A stretch of DNA of 64,000 nucleotides, taken from the NCBI RefSeq assembly GCF_009360615.1, contig NZ_SPEY01000011.1:81765-145764 (forward strand), in the 5' to 3' direction. How positions within the stretch are numbered: the first letter of the stretch is position 1; every line of letters starts with the position of its first letter. The DNA is from Comamonas sp. (GTDB lineage Bacteria > Pseudomonadota > Gammaproteobacteria > Burkholderiales > Burkholderiaceae_C). Shown here piece after piece: positions 50,775 to 59,353 of the stretch. Both the position numbers and the translations under genes were made by a program. The notes beneath the pieces were generated by a model. It was not told the origin of the DNA. It saw nothing but the letters and a program-made list of their open reading frames with translations, and made no database searches.

Positions 50775-52045
50775 ACACCACCGCCGCCCCCCTGCTCAGC
50801 CCCAAAGCCGCAGCACCGCGCCGCACGCCCGCGCGAGTGCGCCGGGTGCTGAACCTGCTCGAACGCCTGCCCCAGGGTCGCCTGGATCTGGTGCAACCCG
50901 ATGGACGACTGCTGCACCTGCCCGTTGCGGCCGCAGCATCGTGTATCGCCGACGCACACTGCGTGCTGCACGACTGGCAGGCGCTTGAGCGCACACTGAA
51001 ATCGGGCGATATCGGCCTGGCCGAAGCCTATATTGCCGGTGAATGGGACAGCCCCGACCTCGCCGCGCTCCTTCGGCTGTGCATGGCGAACCGTGACCAT
51101 GTCCAGGCGCTGATCTACGGCAGCTGGTGGGGCCGGCTGGCCTACCGCCTGCGCCACCTGCTGCAGCGAAATACGCGGGCCGGAAGTGCCAGGAACATCC
51201 ACGCCCATTACGACCTGGGCAATGACTTCTACCAGCTGTGGCTGGATCCCGGCATGAGCTACAGCGCCGCCTGGTTCGAAGGTCGCACGGGCGAGTCGCT
51301 GTCACACTCAGACCTGCAGGCCGCTCAGCAGGCCAAGCTCAGGCGCACTCTGACCGAGGTGCGGCTGCAGCCCGGACAGCGCCTGCTCGAAATCGGCTGC
51401 GGCTGGGGTGGCCTGGCAGAGACTGCCGCCCGCGAATTCGGTGCACGGGTCACCGGCGTGACGCTGTCGCGCGAGCAACTGCACTGGGGCCAGCAGCGCA
51501 TGCAACAGGCCGGACTTGCCGATGCCGTGGAGCTGCGTTACCAGGACTACCGCGACCTGCCTGCCCTGCATGCCCGCGAGCCCTTCGATGCCATCGTCTC
51601 CATCGAGATGTTCGAGGCCGTGGGCCGAGAGTACTGGCGCGGCTACTTCCGGACCCTGCGCGACTGTCTCAAGCCCGGAGGCCTGGCCTGCGTACAGACG
51701 ATCACTCTGCGCGAAGACCTGTTCGCCCGCTACTTGCGCTCCACCGATTTCATTCAGCAGTACATCTTCCCGGGCGGGCTGCTGCCCAGCATTGCAGCCT
51801 TCGAGGACGAGGCCCGTCGCGCCGGTCTCGTCGTGGAAGGCCGCATGGCCTTCGGCCGCGACTACGCGGAAACGCTGCGACGCTGGCGCCAGTCCTTCGA
51901 GCACCAGATCGACGCCGTGCGTGCACAGGGTTTCGACGAGCGCTTTGTGCGCATCTGGCGCTTCTATCTCGCTTACTGCGAGGCAGCCTTTGACGCCGGC
52001 AACACCGATGTCGTCCAGTTCACGCTGCGCAGGCCACAGCCATGA
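50771..52045 (+). CDS. Cyclopropane-fatty-acyl-phospholipid synthase family methyltransferase
   Basis: The 424-residue protein has an N-terminal extension common in this branch (SCP2-like region, GEWDSPDLAALLRL), then HYDLGNDFYQLWLDPGMSYS, the SAM motif LLEIGCGWGGLAETAA, GVTLSREQLHWGQQRMQ, and YIFPGGLLPSI. These match CFA synthase and related fatty-acid methyltransferases, which add a methylene or methyl group across cis double bonds of phospholipid acyl chains. In the furan fatty-acid pathway the enzyme of this type is UfaM; whether this one makes cyclopropane, methyl-branched or furan precursors is unknown. It is coupled on both sides by ATGA overlaps. Confidence 0.93.
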   Translation: MNTTAAPLLSPKAAAPRRTPARVRRVLNLLERLPQGRLDLVQPDGRLLHLPVAAAASCIADAHCVLHDWQALERTLKSGDIGLAEAYIAGEWDSPDLAALLRLCMANRDHVQALIYGSWWGRLAYRLRHLLQRNTRAGSARNIHAHYDLGNDFYQLWLDPGMSYSAAWFEGRTGESLSHSDLQAAQQAKLRRTLTEVRLQPGQRLLEIGCGWGGLAETAAREFGARVTGVTLSREQLHWGQQRMQQAGLADAVELRYQDYRDLPALHAREPFDAIVSIEMFEAVGREYWRGYFRTLRDCLKPGGLACVQTITLREDLFARYLRSTDFIQQYIFPGGLLPSIAAFEDEARRAGLVVEGRMAFGRDYAETLRRWRQSFEHQIDAVRAQGFDERFVRIWRFYLAYCEAAFDAGNTDVVQFTLRRPQP

Positions 52046-52632
52046 CCGCCCTTCCACCCCGCGCACACCGCCGCCAGACCCTGGTCTGGAGTGCGGCCTT
52101 CGTACTTGCCCCATCACTGACCTCCATGTCCAACCTGATCCATGCCATGACCCCTGCCGCAGAGCTTCCCGGAGAACTGCGCAGCCCCCTGCCCGCCGGA
52201 CGCCTGGTCGGCAAGGGCGTACTGCGCTTCTTCGGCCTGCGCGTCTACGAGGCGCGGTTGTGGGCAGCACCGGGGTTCATGCCTGATGACTACGCCCGCC
52301 ATCGGTTCGCACTGGAGTTGGTCTATGACCGCAAGCTCGAAGGCCAGGCCATCGCAGAACGATCCATCGCGGAAATGCGCAGAGTGGGCAGTTTCACGGA
52401 GGAGCAGGCACGCCAATGGCTGGAGCTGATGAAACAGGCCTTCCCCGACGTCCAGGCCCAGGATCGGCTGCTGGGCCTGAACGACGGCCAGGGAGAGGTG
52501 CGCTTCTTCCACAACGGCCGTCAGACCGCTCAGCTGCGCGATGCAGAGTATGCACGCCTGTTCTTCGGCATCTGGCTGTCACCCCAGACGTCGGCTCCCG
52601 CCATGCGCAGCTCGCTGCTGGGCCTGGGCTGA
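52042..52632 (+). CDS. Chalcone isomerase-like domain protein, exported
   Basis: The 196-residue protein has an N-terminal basic stretch and hydrophobic segment (TLVWSAAFVLAPSL) that looks like a Tat/Sec signal (HRRQTLVW), then a chalcone-isomerase-like domain: GRLVGKGVLRFFGLRVYEARLWAAPGF, LELVYDRKLEGQAIAERSIAEMRRVG and LRDAEYARLFFGIWLSPQTS. Bacterial members bind fatty-acid-like ligands and often lie in lipid-modifying clusters. It overlaps the methyltransferase gene by 4 bp. A role in acyl-chain handling in the periplasm is inferred. Confidence 0.85.
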   Translation: MTALPPRAHRRQTLVWSAAFVLAPSLTSMSNLIHAMTPAAELPGELRSPLPAGRLVGKGVLRFFGLRVYEARLWAAPGFMPDDYARHRFALELVYDRKLEGQAIAERSIAEMRRVGSFTEEQARQWLELMKQAFPDVQAQDRLLGLNDGQGEVRFFHNGRQTAQLRDAEYARLFFGIWLSPQTSAPAMRSSLLGLG

Positions 52633-52650
52633 TCGGCTGCGGAGCATGCC

Positions 52651-53931
52651 ATGGACCCGCATCCGGCCCACCCACACACGCTGCCCTGGCGCACGGGCCT
52701 GGCCTATGGTGCTCTGGCGGCACCGCTGGCCTTCGCGTCGCTGCCTTTGTATGTGAACCTGCCCTACCACTACGCCAGCGTGGCCGGCGCCCCGCTGGCG
52801 GGACTGGGTGCCGTGCTGCTGGCCACGCGGGCCTTCGATGCCCTGGTCGACCCGGCCATCGGACGCTGGGTCGACCGTCTTCTGAGTCGCGGCGTGATTT
52901 GCACGGCAGGTGCGGCGATCCTGGCCAGCCTGCTCATGGCGCTGGGCTTCGGCGCCCTGTGGCATCCCCCGTTCGATGCGCAGAACTCGGCGGGCCTGCT
53001 GGGATGGCTTGCCTTCAGCCTGCTGGTGTGCACACTGGCCTACAGCATCCTTGTCATCCTCCATCAGGCGTGGGGCACGCGCTGGGGCGGCGACCCCGCC
53101 TGGCGTGCACGTGTCACGGCCTGGCGCGAGGGAGCCAGCCTGTCAGGCGTGCTGCTGGCCAGCATGCTGCCGACCTGGCTCGGACTGGATGCGACCACCG
53201 CCTTTCTCGCCCTTGGCCTGGCACTGGGCCTGGCGGGCCTTCTGCGTCTCAAGGTGCCCGTCGCACCACAGCAGCCCGCCGCCGTACCTCTACCTTCACC
53301 GTGGGCGAATGCAGGCTTCAGGCGACTGCTGGCAATCTTCATGCTCAACGGTGTGGCAGCCGCCATCCCCGCCACCCTGCTGCCTTTCTTCGTGGCCGAC
53401 CGACTGCAGGCCTCCGCTCTGCAGCCAGCGTTGCTGCTGTGCTTTTTTGGCGCCGCGGCCTTGGGCCTGCCGCTCTGGGTGAAGGCCGTTTCGCACTGGG
53501 GCCTGGCACCCAGCTGGCGGATCGGAATGCTGACCAGCGTGCTGGCCTTCGGCTTCACACCCTGGCTCGGCGAAGGCGACGGCATGGCTTTCGCCGTCAT
53601 CTGCCTGGCCAGCGGCCTGGCCCTGGGCGCGGATCTGGCCTTGCCGGGTGCGTTGCTCACGGGCGTGATCCACGAATCCGGCGACGGCGGCCGAAGCGAA
53701 GGCCGCTACCTGGGGTGGTGGACCTGCGCCACCAAACTCAATCTGGCCCTTGCTGCAGGTCTGGCACTGCCACTGCTGTCGGCTGCCGGATATCGCAGCG
53801 GTGCCAGCGAGCCTGCAGGCCTGCAAGCTCTGGCCTGGGCCTATGGCGGCCTGCCCTGCCTGCTCAAGCTCGCGGCAGCGGCCCTGCTCTGGCGCGCCGA
53901 GCGTCTGCATTCTTCATGGAGGCACACATGA
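52651..53931 (+). CDS. MFS transporter of the lipid cluster (GPH/MFS_2-like)
   Basis: The 426-residue protein has about 12 helices. AYGALAAPLAFASLPLYVNLPYHYA and ATRAFDALVDPAIGRWVDRLLSRG match the glycoside-pentoside-hexuronide/MFS_2-type pattern (DAxxDPxxG in the loop between helices 2 and 3). MFS_2-type proteins include lysolipid and sugar cotransporters, so export or import of a lipid intermediate is possible. It lies 18 bp after the chalcone-isomerase-like gene and overlaps the lipoprotein gene by 4 bp. Confidence 0.87.
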   Translation: MDPHPAHPHTLPWRTGLAYGALAAPLAFASLPLYVNLPYHYASVAGAPLAGLGAVLLATRAFDALVDPAIGRWVDRLLSRGVICTAGAAILASLLMALGFGALWHPPFDAQNSAGLLGWLAFSLLVCTLAYSILVILHQAWGTRWGGDPAWRARVTAWREGASLSGVLLASMLPTWLGLDATTAFLALGLALGLAGLLRLKVPVAPQQPAAVPLPSPWANAGFRRLLAIFMLNGVAAAIPATLLPFFVADRLQASALQPALLLCFFGAAALGLPLWVKAVSHWGLAPSWRIGMLTSVLAFGFTPWLGEGDGMAFAVICLASGLALGADLALPGALLTGVIHESGDGGRSEGRYLGWWTCATKLNLALAAGLALPLLSAAGYRSGASEPAGLQALAWAYGGLPCLLKLAAAALLWRAERLHSSWRHT

Positions 53932-54488
53932 GCCACATCACACGATCCATCGCGTTTTCGCCACTGCGGCGCGCCTGCCTGGGCGCTGGACTGGCGCTGA
54001 CCCTTGCGGGTTGCGCCGGGCCTTCCGTGCAGGACTATGCCAAAGAGCAGCCCCCACTGGACCTGCGCCAGTATTTCAACGGGCCGCTCACGGCCCACGG
54101 CATGTTCACGGATCGCTCGGGCAAGGTGGTCAAGCGTTTCACCGTGCGCATGACGGGCCGTTGGCAGGGCGAGGAAGGCACGCTCGACGAGCACTTCGTC
54201 TACAGCGACGGCAGCACGCAACAGCGCATCTGGCATCTCCGCCATCTGGGCAATGGACGATACAGCGGCCGCGCTGACGACGTGGTGGGCGAAGCCCTGG
54301 GAGAAAGTGCCGGCAATGCCTTCCGATGGAGCTATGTACTGGCACTGCCCGTGAATGGAAGAGTCTGGAACGTCAGCATGGATGACTGGATGTACCTGAT
54401 CGACGGCCGCACCCTGCTCAATCGCACCGCCATGAGCAAGCTGGGCCTGCATCTGGGCGATGTGACACTTTCCATCTCCAAGGAGTGA
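53928..54488 (+). CDS. DUF3833 family lipoprotein
   Basis: From the ATG at 53928 (overlapping the MFS stop) the protein has 186 residues. It has a lipoprotein signal with lipobox LAGC (Cys at about residue 25-27), then the DUF3833 pattern: LDLRQYFNGPLTAHGMFTDRSGKVVKRFTV, ERIW-like QQRIWHLRHLGNGRYSGRADDVVGEA, and MDDWMYLIDGRTLLNRTAMSKLG. Function is unknown; members occur in CFA-like clusters and may bind or shuttle lipid in the periplasm. The next gene starts 6 bp beyond this stop. Confidence 0.88.
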   Translation: MSHITRSIAFSPLRRACLGAGLALTLAGCAGPSVQDYAKEQPPLDLRQYFNGPLTAHGMFTDRSGKVVKRFTVRMTGRWQGEEGTLDEHFVYSDGSTQQRIWHLRHLGNGRYSGRADDVVGEALGESAGNAFRWSYVLALPVNGRVWNVSMDDWMYLIDGRTLLNRTAMSKLGLHLGDVTLSISKE

Positions 54489-54493
54489 TGATC

Positions 54494-55285
54494 ATGTCGC
54501 TGCTCTCTGCACGGCTGAACCCGCCACTGCATGACTGGCAGGGTCGCTCGGCCTGGATTCTGGGAGCCTCTTCGGGCATTGGCCGCGCCACGGCCGAAGC
54601 GCTGCACCGGCAAGGAGCCAGGGTGATCGTTTCCGCGCGCCAAGGCCAGGCACTGCAGGATTTCGCGCACAGCCACGACGGCTGCATGGCACTGCCGCTG
54701 GACGTGACCGACGCAGCCGCCATGGCTGCCGCTGCCCGGACGGTGCTGGGTCATTGCGGCAAGGCACCGGACCTGATTCTGTATTGCGCTGGCCGCTACC
54801 AGCCCCAGCGCGCCACCGCTTTCGACCTCGACGAAATGCAACGTCACCTGGCCGTGAACTATGGCGGTGCCCTGCTTCTGCTCGATGCCGTGCTTCCGAT
54901 GCTGCTGGCGGCAGGGCAAGGCCATCTGGCACTGGTCGGATCGGTGGCCGGCTACCGCGGGCTGCCGATGTCCCTGGCCTATGGCCCCACCAAGGCAGCA
55001 CTGAACAACCTGGCCGAGAATCTCTATCTGGACCTGCACGGCCGGGGTCTGGGCGTATCCATCATCAACCCCGGGTTTGTCGATACCCCGCTGACGGCTC
55101 AGAACCACTTCAACATGCCGGCCCTGATCGACGCCGACGAGGCGGCCAGGCACATACTGCGGGGCTGGGCCCAGGGACGTTTCGAGATGAACTTCCCGCG
55201 CCGCTTCACTCGCTGGATGCGATTGCTGCGCTGCCTTCCCGACGCCTGGTATTTTTCAGCCGTGCGCCGCATCACCGGCCACTGA
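54494..55285 (+). CDS. SDR family oxidoreductase, last gene of the lipid cluster
   Basis: The ATG at 54494 has AAGGAG eight bases upstream; earlier GTG/ATG codons at 54485 and 54488 overlap that site. The 263-residue protein has GASSGIGRATAEAL (cofactor), YCAGRYQP in the NNAG position, a Ser in LVGSVAGYRG, YGPTKAALNN (YxxxK) and NPGFVDTPLT. It is a reductase or dehydrogenase acting on the lipid substrate of the cluster, as inferred from context. Downstream lies the tRNA-Val on the other strand; no plus-strand terminator was seen apart from the hairpin at 55343-55375, which is T-tailed only on the minus strand. Confidence 0.88.
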   Translation: MSLLSARLNPPLHDWQGRSAWILGASSGIGRATAEALHRQGARVIVSARQGQALQDFAHSHDGCMALPLDVTDAAAMAAAARTVLGHCGKAPDLILYCAGRYQPQRATAFDLDEMQRHLAVNYGGALLLLDAVLPMLLAAGQGHLALVGSVAGYRGLPMSLAYGPTKAALNNLAENLYLDLHGRGLGVSIINPGFVDTPLTAQNHFNMPALIDADEAARHILRGWAQGRFEMNFPRRFTRWMRLLRCLPDAWYFSAVRRITGH

Positions 55286-55342
55286 ATTCACAGGTGCCGA
55301 GGGCCTTGCGTCCCGGCAATCCGGCTCGGCCAGGCGAAAGAC

Positions 55343-55375
55343 AAAAACCCTCTTGAATCAGGGACTCAAGAGGGT
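55343..55375 (-). terminator. Intrinsic terminator after tRNA-Val
   Basis: On the minus strand ACCCTCTTGA, 9-nt loop, TCAAGAGGGT and TTTT. A perfect 10-bp stem 9 bp after the tRNA 3' end. Confidence 0.85.
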
Positions 55376-55383
55376 CTGGCATC

Positions 55384-55458
55384 TGGTGGGTGATACATGG
55401 ATCGAACATGTGACCCCTGCCGTGTGAAGGCAGTGCTCTACCGCTGAGCTAATCACCC
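55384..55458 (-). tRNA. tRNA-Val (anticodon CAC)
   Basis: On the minus strand a full cloverleaf is readable: acceptor GGGTGAT/ATCACCC, D arm GCTC-AGCGGTA-GAGC, anticodon arm CTGCC-TTCACAC-GGCAG (anticodon CAC, reading GUG), T arm ACATG-TTCGATC-CATGT, discriminator A and an encoded CCA. It lies 17 bp downstream of dnaQ and is followed by a terminator. Confidence 0.96.
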
Positions 55459-55474
55459 GATGGGCTTTATTGTA

Positions 55475-56206
55475 TCAGGGATTGACGCTCACATTTTCAA
55501 AGTTGCGCCAGACCGTCTTGCCGCCGCTGGATTTATCCATCTGCTTGAGCACGTCGTCGTGGGCGGCCCGCTCCTGCTCATTGGCGCGCAACACCGGCAA
55601 CTTGAAGCTCCTCAGATCCACCGAAGCAACGACGATCGAACCGGCCACCGGGGCATCGGCAGCCTCCTCGGTCATGAGCAAGGCATCCTGACCGCGTGTG
55701 AGATTGATGTAGACATCCGCCAGCAGTTCCGCATCCAGCAAGGCGCCGTGCAGCGTGCGATTGGAATTGTCGACCCCCAGACGATCGCACAGCGAGTCCA
55801 GCGAATTGCGCTTGCCCGGGTACATCTCCTTGGCCATGACCAGGGTGTCGATGACGCCCGCCACACATTGCTTGAGCGGCGGGCGCTTGGCCAGCTTGAG
55901 CTCGTTGTTCAGGAAGCCCAGGTCGAACGGCGCATTGTGGATGATGAGTTCCGCGCCTTGCAGATACTCCCAGATCTCGTCGATCTTTTCCTCAAACCGC
56001 GGCTTGTCCTTGAGGAACTCCGTGGTGATGCCGTGCACGCGCAAGGCATCGGGATGGCTGTCGCGACCCGCATTGAAGTACAGGTGCAGATTGTTGCCAG
56101 TGAGCTTGCGGTTGACCAGCTCCACGCAGCCCAGCTCGATCAGACGGTCGCCGTCAATGGGAGACAGACCCGTGGTTTCCGTATCCAGAACAATTTGACG
56201 CGACAT
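55475..56206 (-). CDS. dnaQ: DNA polymerase III epsilon subunit (3'-5' exonuclease)
   Basis: The 243-residue protein has the DEDDh exonuclease motifs: ExoI IVLDTETTGLSP (Asp/Glu), ExoII HNAPFDLGFLN (Asp), and ExoIII HGALLDAELLADVY with the catalytic His and Asp. GDRLIELGCVEL follows ExoI as in other epsilon subunits. The C-terminal tail (beyond about 185) binds the alpha subunit. It provides proofreading to the replicase. It lies between the ISC operon (fdx stop at 56379, with a dispersed repeat in the gap) and the tRNA-Val gene. Confidence 0.95.
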   Translation of the reverse strand: MSRQIVLDTETTGLSPIDGDRLIELGCVELVNRKLTGNNLHLYFNAGRDSHPDALRVHGITTEFLKDKPRFEEKIDEIWEYLQGAELIIHNAPFDLGFLNNELKLAKRPPLKQCVAGVIDTLVMAKEMYPGKRNSLDSLCDRLGVDNSNRTLHGALLDAELLADVYINLTRGQDALLMTEEAADAPVAGSIVVASVDLRSFKLPVLRANEQERAAHDDVLKQMDKSSGGKTVWRNFENVSVNP

Positions 56207-56277
56207 TCAATTTCTCCCAATTACCTGCGGCGCTCACATCGCCCAACAATTTCTAAAACAAGCGCGCACCAAAGGCA

Positions 56278-56375
56278 GGACACCGAGGAAGCGCCGCCGC
56301 GCACCGAGGGTGTCGTCCCCCTCCCCTAGCGCGAAGCGCGTAGAGAGAGGGGAAGGCGCAAAGCGCCTCAGGGGG
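56278..56375. repeat. Dispersed GC-rich repeat, copy A (between fdx and dnaQ)
   Basis: Starts GGACACCGAG, contains GGTGTCGTCCCC, and ends GGGGAAGGCGC-AAGCG-CTCAGGGGG. The same ordered blocks occur at 59276-59350. Copy A has an extra segment with GCGCGAAGCGCG in the centre. I associate this type with Comamonadaceae genomes (memory). Confidence 0.6.
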
Positions 56376-56378
56376 TGC

Positions 56379-56717
56379 TCAGTGATTTTCCTTGGCGTGA
56401 TTGATGGAGTACTTGGGGATCTCCACCGTCACATTCTCGCGCGCCAGAATGGCCTGGCAGGACAGGCGCGACTGGGGCTGAAGGCCCCAGGCCTTGTCGA
56501 GCAGGTCTTCTTCCTCTTCCTCCGCCTCGTTGAGGGAGTGGAAGCCCTCCTTGACGATGACATGGCAGGTCGTGCAGGCACAGCTCATGTCGCAGGCATG
56601 CTCGATATTGATGCCGTTGTCCAGCATGGCTTCACAGATCGACGTGCCGACCGGCGCTTCGATTTCCGTGCCATTGGGACAGTATTCGGCGTGAGGGAGA
56701 ATTTTGATGATAGGCAT
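56379..56717 (-). CDS. fdx: ISC system [2Fe-2S] ferredoxin
   Basis: The 112-residue protein has the adrenodoxin-type cluster ligands HACDMSCACTTCHV (three Cys) with the fourth in SRLSCQ about 37 residues on, and a GTSICEAMLDNGINIEH start of the cluster loop. It supplies electrons for cluster assembly on IscU. It lies 15 bp downstream of hscA as the last gene of the isc cluster. The acidic stretch EAEEEEEDLLD is typical for docking to IscS. A repeat follows before dnaQ. Confidence 0.94.
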   Translation of the reverse strand: MPIIKILPHAEYCPNGTEIEAPVGTSICEAMLDNGINIEHACDMSCACTTCHVIVKEGFHSLNEAEEEEEDLLDKAWGLQPQSRLSCQAILARENVTVEIPKYSINHAKENH

Positions 56718-56732
56718 TGTTCTGTTTATGCA

Positions 56733-58592
56733 TTAAATGGTGTTGACACTCTTGCCGGCCAGCGCCTGCTGGATGCTGCGATTCATGCGTTCTGCCGCAA
56801 ACGACTCAGTTCCCTTGGCCAGGGCCTGCGTCGCCCCCTCCACGACGGCAGGGTCATCGCTGGCGACGGCCACGCGCAGCGCGGCCATCAGGCCATCGAT
56901 GCTGTCGCGCTGCTCGGCACTGAGCACATCGCCATCCAGCTCCAGCGCGCTCTGCGTGGCCAGCAGCATGCGATCGGCATCCACGCGGGCCTCGACCAGT
57001 GCACGGGCCTTCATGTCCTCCTGGGCCGTGGCAAAACCCTCCTGCAGCATCTGCGCAATCTGGTCGTCCGAGAGGCCATACGACGGCTTGACATTGATAT
57101 GGGCTTCGACGCCGCTGATCTGCTCCTTGGCGCTGACGGACAGCAGGCCGTCCGCATCCACCGTGAAGGTCACGCGGATGCGCGCCGCCCCGGCTGCCAT
57201 GGGCGGAATGCCGCGCAGCTCGAACCGCGCGAGGCTGCGGCAGTCCGCCACCAGGTCGCGCTCGCCTTGCACCACGTGAATGGCCAGCGCGGTCTGTCCA
57301 TCCTTGTAGGTCGTGAAGTCCTGTGCGCGGGCCGTGGGAATGGTCTCGTTGCGGGTGATGATGCGCTCGGACAGCCCCCCCATGGTTTCCACGCCCAGTG
57401 ACAGCGGGATCACGTCCAGCAGCAGCAGATCGCCGGCGGTGTTGTTGCCGGCCAGCTGGTTGGCCTGAATGGCCGCGCCCAGCGCCACCACTTCGTCGGG
57501 GTTGAGATTGGTCAGCGGCTCGCGGCCGAAGAAATCTGCCACGGCCTGGCGAATCTGCGGCATGCGGGTGGAGCCGCCGACCATGACCACACCCTGCACC
57601 TCGTCGCGGCTCAGGTCCGCATCCTTGAGCGCACGGCGCACGGCCGAAAGGCTCTTGCTGGTCAAGTGAGCGGTCAGCGCAATGAACTCCTCACGCTTGA
57701 CGTCAAACGACACTGGACCTGAGGAAATTTCAGCAACAAACGCTACCACTTCTGCATCAGTCAAGGCCTGCTTGCATTGACGCGCGGCGATACGCCAGGC
57801 GGTCTTGTCTGCCGCCGACTCCAGCTGGGTGCCGGTCTTTTCCGCCACCCAGGCTGCCAGCGCGTCATCGTAGTCGTCGCCACCCAGTGCCGAATCGCCG
57901 CCGGTGGCGATCACTTCGAACACGCCCTGTGCGAGACGCAGCACCGAGATATCGAAGGTGCCGCCCCCCAGGTCGTAGACGGCGTACACGCCCTCCGCCG
58001 CATTGTCCAGACCGTAGGCAATGGCTGCCGCCGTGGGCTCGTTGATCAGGCGCAGCAGATTGATGCCGGCCAGCTTGGCCGCATCCTTGGTGGCCTGGCG
58101 CTGGGCGTCGTCAAAGTACGCAGGCACGGTAATGACGGCGCCGTAGAGTTCGTCATCAAACGTGTCTTCGGCGCGGAAGCGCAAGGTCGCCAGAATTTCG
58201 GCGCTGATTTCCACGGGGGTCTTGGCACCGTCCACGGTCTCGATGGAGATGACACTGCCGTCCTCGCTCTTGAAGCGATAGGGCAGCTTCTCGGGCGATT
58301 CGATATCCGCCAGGCTGCGTCCCATGAAGCGCTTGGCCGAGCTGATGGTGTTGGTGGCGTCCTGAGCCTGAGCAACCTTGGCATCGAAACCGATCTGGCG
58401 GCGGCCCATTTCCATGTAGCGCACCACCGACGGCAGCAGCACACGCCCCTGATCGTCAGGCAGGCATTCGGCCACGCCGTTGCGCACGGCAGCAACCAGA
58501 GAATGCGTGGTGCCCAGGTCTATGCCCACGGCAATGCGTCGCTGATGGGGATCGGGGGATTGGCCGGGCTCGGAAATCTGCAAAAGCGCCAT
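56733..58592 (-). CDS. hscA: Fe-S assembly Hsp70 chaperone HscA
   Basis: The 619-residue protein is a specialised Hsp70: [17 protein letters not shown] at the N-terminus, [15 protein letters not shown] and [14 protein letters not shown] in the nucleotide domain, and a substrate-binding domain with [14 protein letters not shown]. It works with HscB to release the cluster from IscU through its LPPVK motif (present in the IscU here). It lies 94 bp after hscB; a 7-bp GGCCAGC hairpin (58618-58634) sits in that gap. Confidence 0.95.
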   Translation of the reverse strand: MALLQISEPGQSPDPHQRRIAVGIDLGTTHSLVAAVRNGVAECLPDDQGRVLLPSVVRYMEMGRRQIGFDAKVAQAQDATNTISSAKRFMGRSLADIESPEKLPYRFKSEDGSVISIETVDGAKTPVEISAEILATLRFRAEDTFDDELYGAVITVPAYFDDAQRQATKDAAKLAGINLLRLINEPTAAAIAYGLDNAAEGVYAVYDLGGGTFDISVLRLAQGVFEVIATGGDSALGGDDYDDALAAWVAEKTGTQLESAADKTAWRIAARQCKQALTDAEVVAFVAEISSGPVSFDVKREEFIALTAHLTSKSLSAVRRALKDADLSRDEVQGVVMVGGSTRMPQIRQAVADFFGREPLTNLNPDEVVALGAAIQANQLAGNNTAGDLLLLDVIPLSLGVETMGGLSERIITRNETIPTARAQDFTTYKDGQTALAIHVVQGERDLVADCRSLARFELRGIPPMAAGAARIRVTFTVDADGLLSVSAKEQISGVEAHINVKPSYGLSDDQIAQMLQEGFATAQEDMKARALVEARVDADRMLLATQSALELDGDVLSAEQRDSIDGLMAALRVAVASDDPAVVEGATQALAKGTESFAAERMNRSIQQALAGKSVNTI

Positions 58593-58686
58593 GAAATTCT
58601 TCTTTTGAAACGTCAGAGGCCAGCGTGGCTGGCCCGCTCAAGATGGATACGCCATGCGCCAAGGGCGCAAAGCGTTGCTCTGGGTC

Positions 58687-59205
58687 TTATTGTCCCAGTT
58701 GATCGCGACGGCGATCCACATCTTGCGCAAATCGCGCAACAAACATGAGGGCTCTCACCTGCTGCACGGCAGCGGCGGCATCGCCAGCCTCGTCCAGCAA
58801 ACGGCCGCATTCGGCAAGCATCTGTTTCTTGGCGGCGAGCATTTCGGCCTCCAGAGCCTCGAGCTCCTGCTCGCTGCCAGCATCCTCGAGCGCTTCGCGC
58901 CACTCCATCTGCTGCATCAGGAATGCCGCTGGCATGGCCGTGTTGTCTTCAGCCCGCACCGGGGCGCCCGCCAGCTCGCACAGATAGGCCGCGCGCTTGA
59001 GCGGGTCCTTGAGGCGCTGATAGGCCTCGTTGATGCGCACCGACCATTGCATGGCCACGCGCTGCGCGGCCGCGCCCTGCGCCGCAAAACGGTCGGGATG
59101 CGCCTCGCGCTGCAGCTCTTTCCAGCGTGCGTCGATCTGGCTGCGTTCCTGCGCAAACTTGCGCAGCAGGCCAAACAATTCAAAGTCGTCAGATTGCAGA
59201 TTCAT
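58687..59205 (-). CDS. hscB: Fe-S assembly J-protein co-chaperone HscB
   Basis: The 172-residue protein has an N-terminal J domain with the HPD motif in REAHPDRFAAQG and NEAYQRLKDPLKRAAYLCEL, and a C-terminal helical domain that binds IscU (EWREALEDAGSEQELEALEAEM). It stimulates HscA ATPase and delivers IscU. An intrinsic terminator ends 7 bp before its ATG, so its expression must rely on read-through or on a promoter within the terminator/repeat region. Confidence 0.94.
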   Translation of the reverse strand: MNLQSDDFELFGLLRKFAQERSQIDARWKELQREAHPDRFAAQGAAAQRVAMQWSVRINEAYQRLKDPLKRAAYLCELAGAPVRAEDNTAMPAAFLMQQMEWREALEDAGSEQELEALEAEMLAAKKQMLAECGRLLDEAGDAAAAVQQVRALMFVARFAQDVDRRRDQLGQ

Positions 59206-59211
59206 GGCATT

Positions 59212-59243
59212 AAAAAACCGCCTGCAGCAAAGCTGAGGCGGTT
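59212..59243 (-). terminator. Intrinsic terminator between iscA and hscB
   Basis: On the minus strand AACCGCCT-CAGC, TTT loop, GCTG-C-AGGCGGTT (12 paired bases with one bulge) is followed directly by TTTT (the T run is 59217-59212 including two stem bases). It lies 7-38 bp upstream of the hscB ATG, inside an otherwise continuous operon. Confidence 0.8.
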
Positions 59244-59275
59244 CCGTTCTTACGCTTGGGCGCTACACACGCCAG

Positions 59276-59350
59276 GGACACCGAGCATGAGCCGCCTCGC
59301 AGCGAAGGTGTCGTCCCCTTGGGGGGAAGGCGCGAAGCGACTCAGGGGGG
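59276..59350. repeat. Dispersed GC-rich repeat, copy B (between iscA and hscB)
   Basis: GGACACCGAG, then GGTGTCGTCCCC, GGGGGGAAGGCGCGAAGCG and CTCAGGGGGG, in the same order as copy A at 56278-56375 but shorter. It begins right after the iscA stop and precedes the terminator at 59243-59212. Confidence 0.6.
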
Positions 59351-59353
59351 AAA

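Noticed and set aside
52416..53927. In-frame extension upstream of the DUF3833 gene through the MFS gene
   Set aside because: The extension is a shadow frame of the MFS gene; the lipoprotein signal begins at the ATG at 53928.
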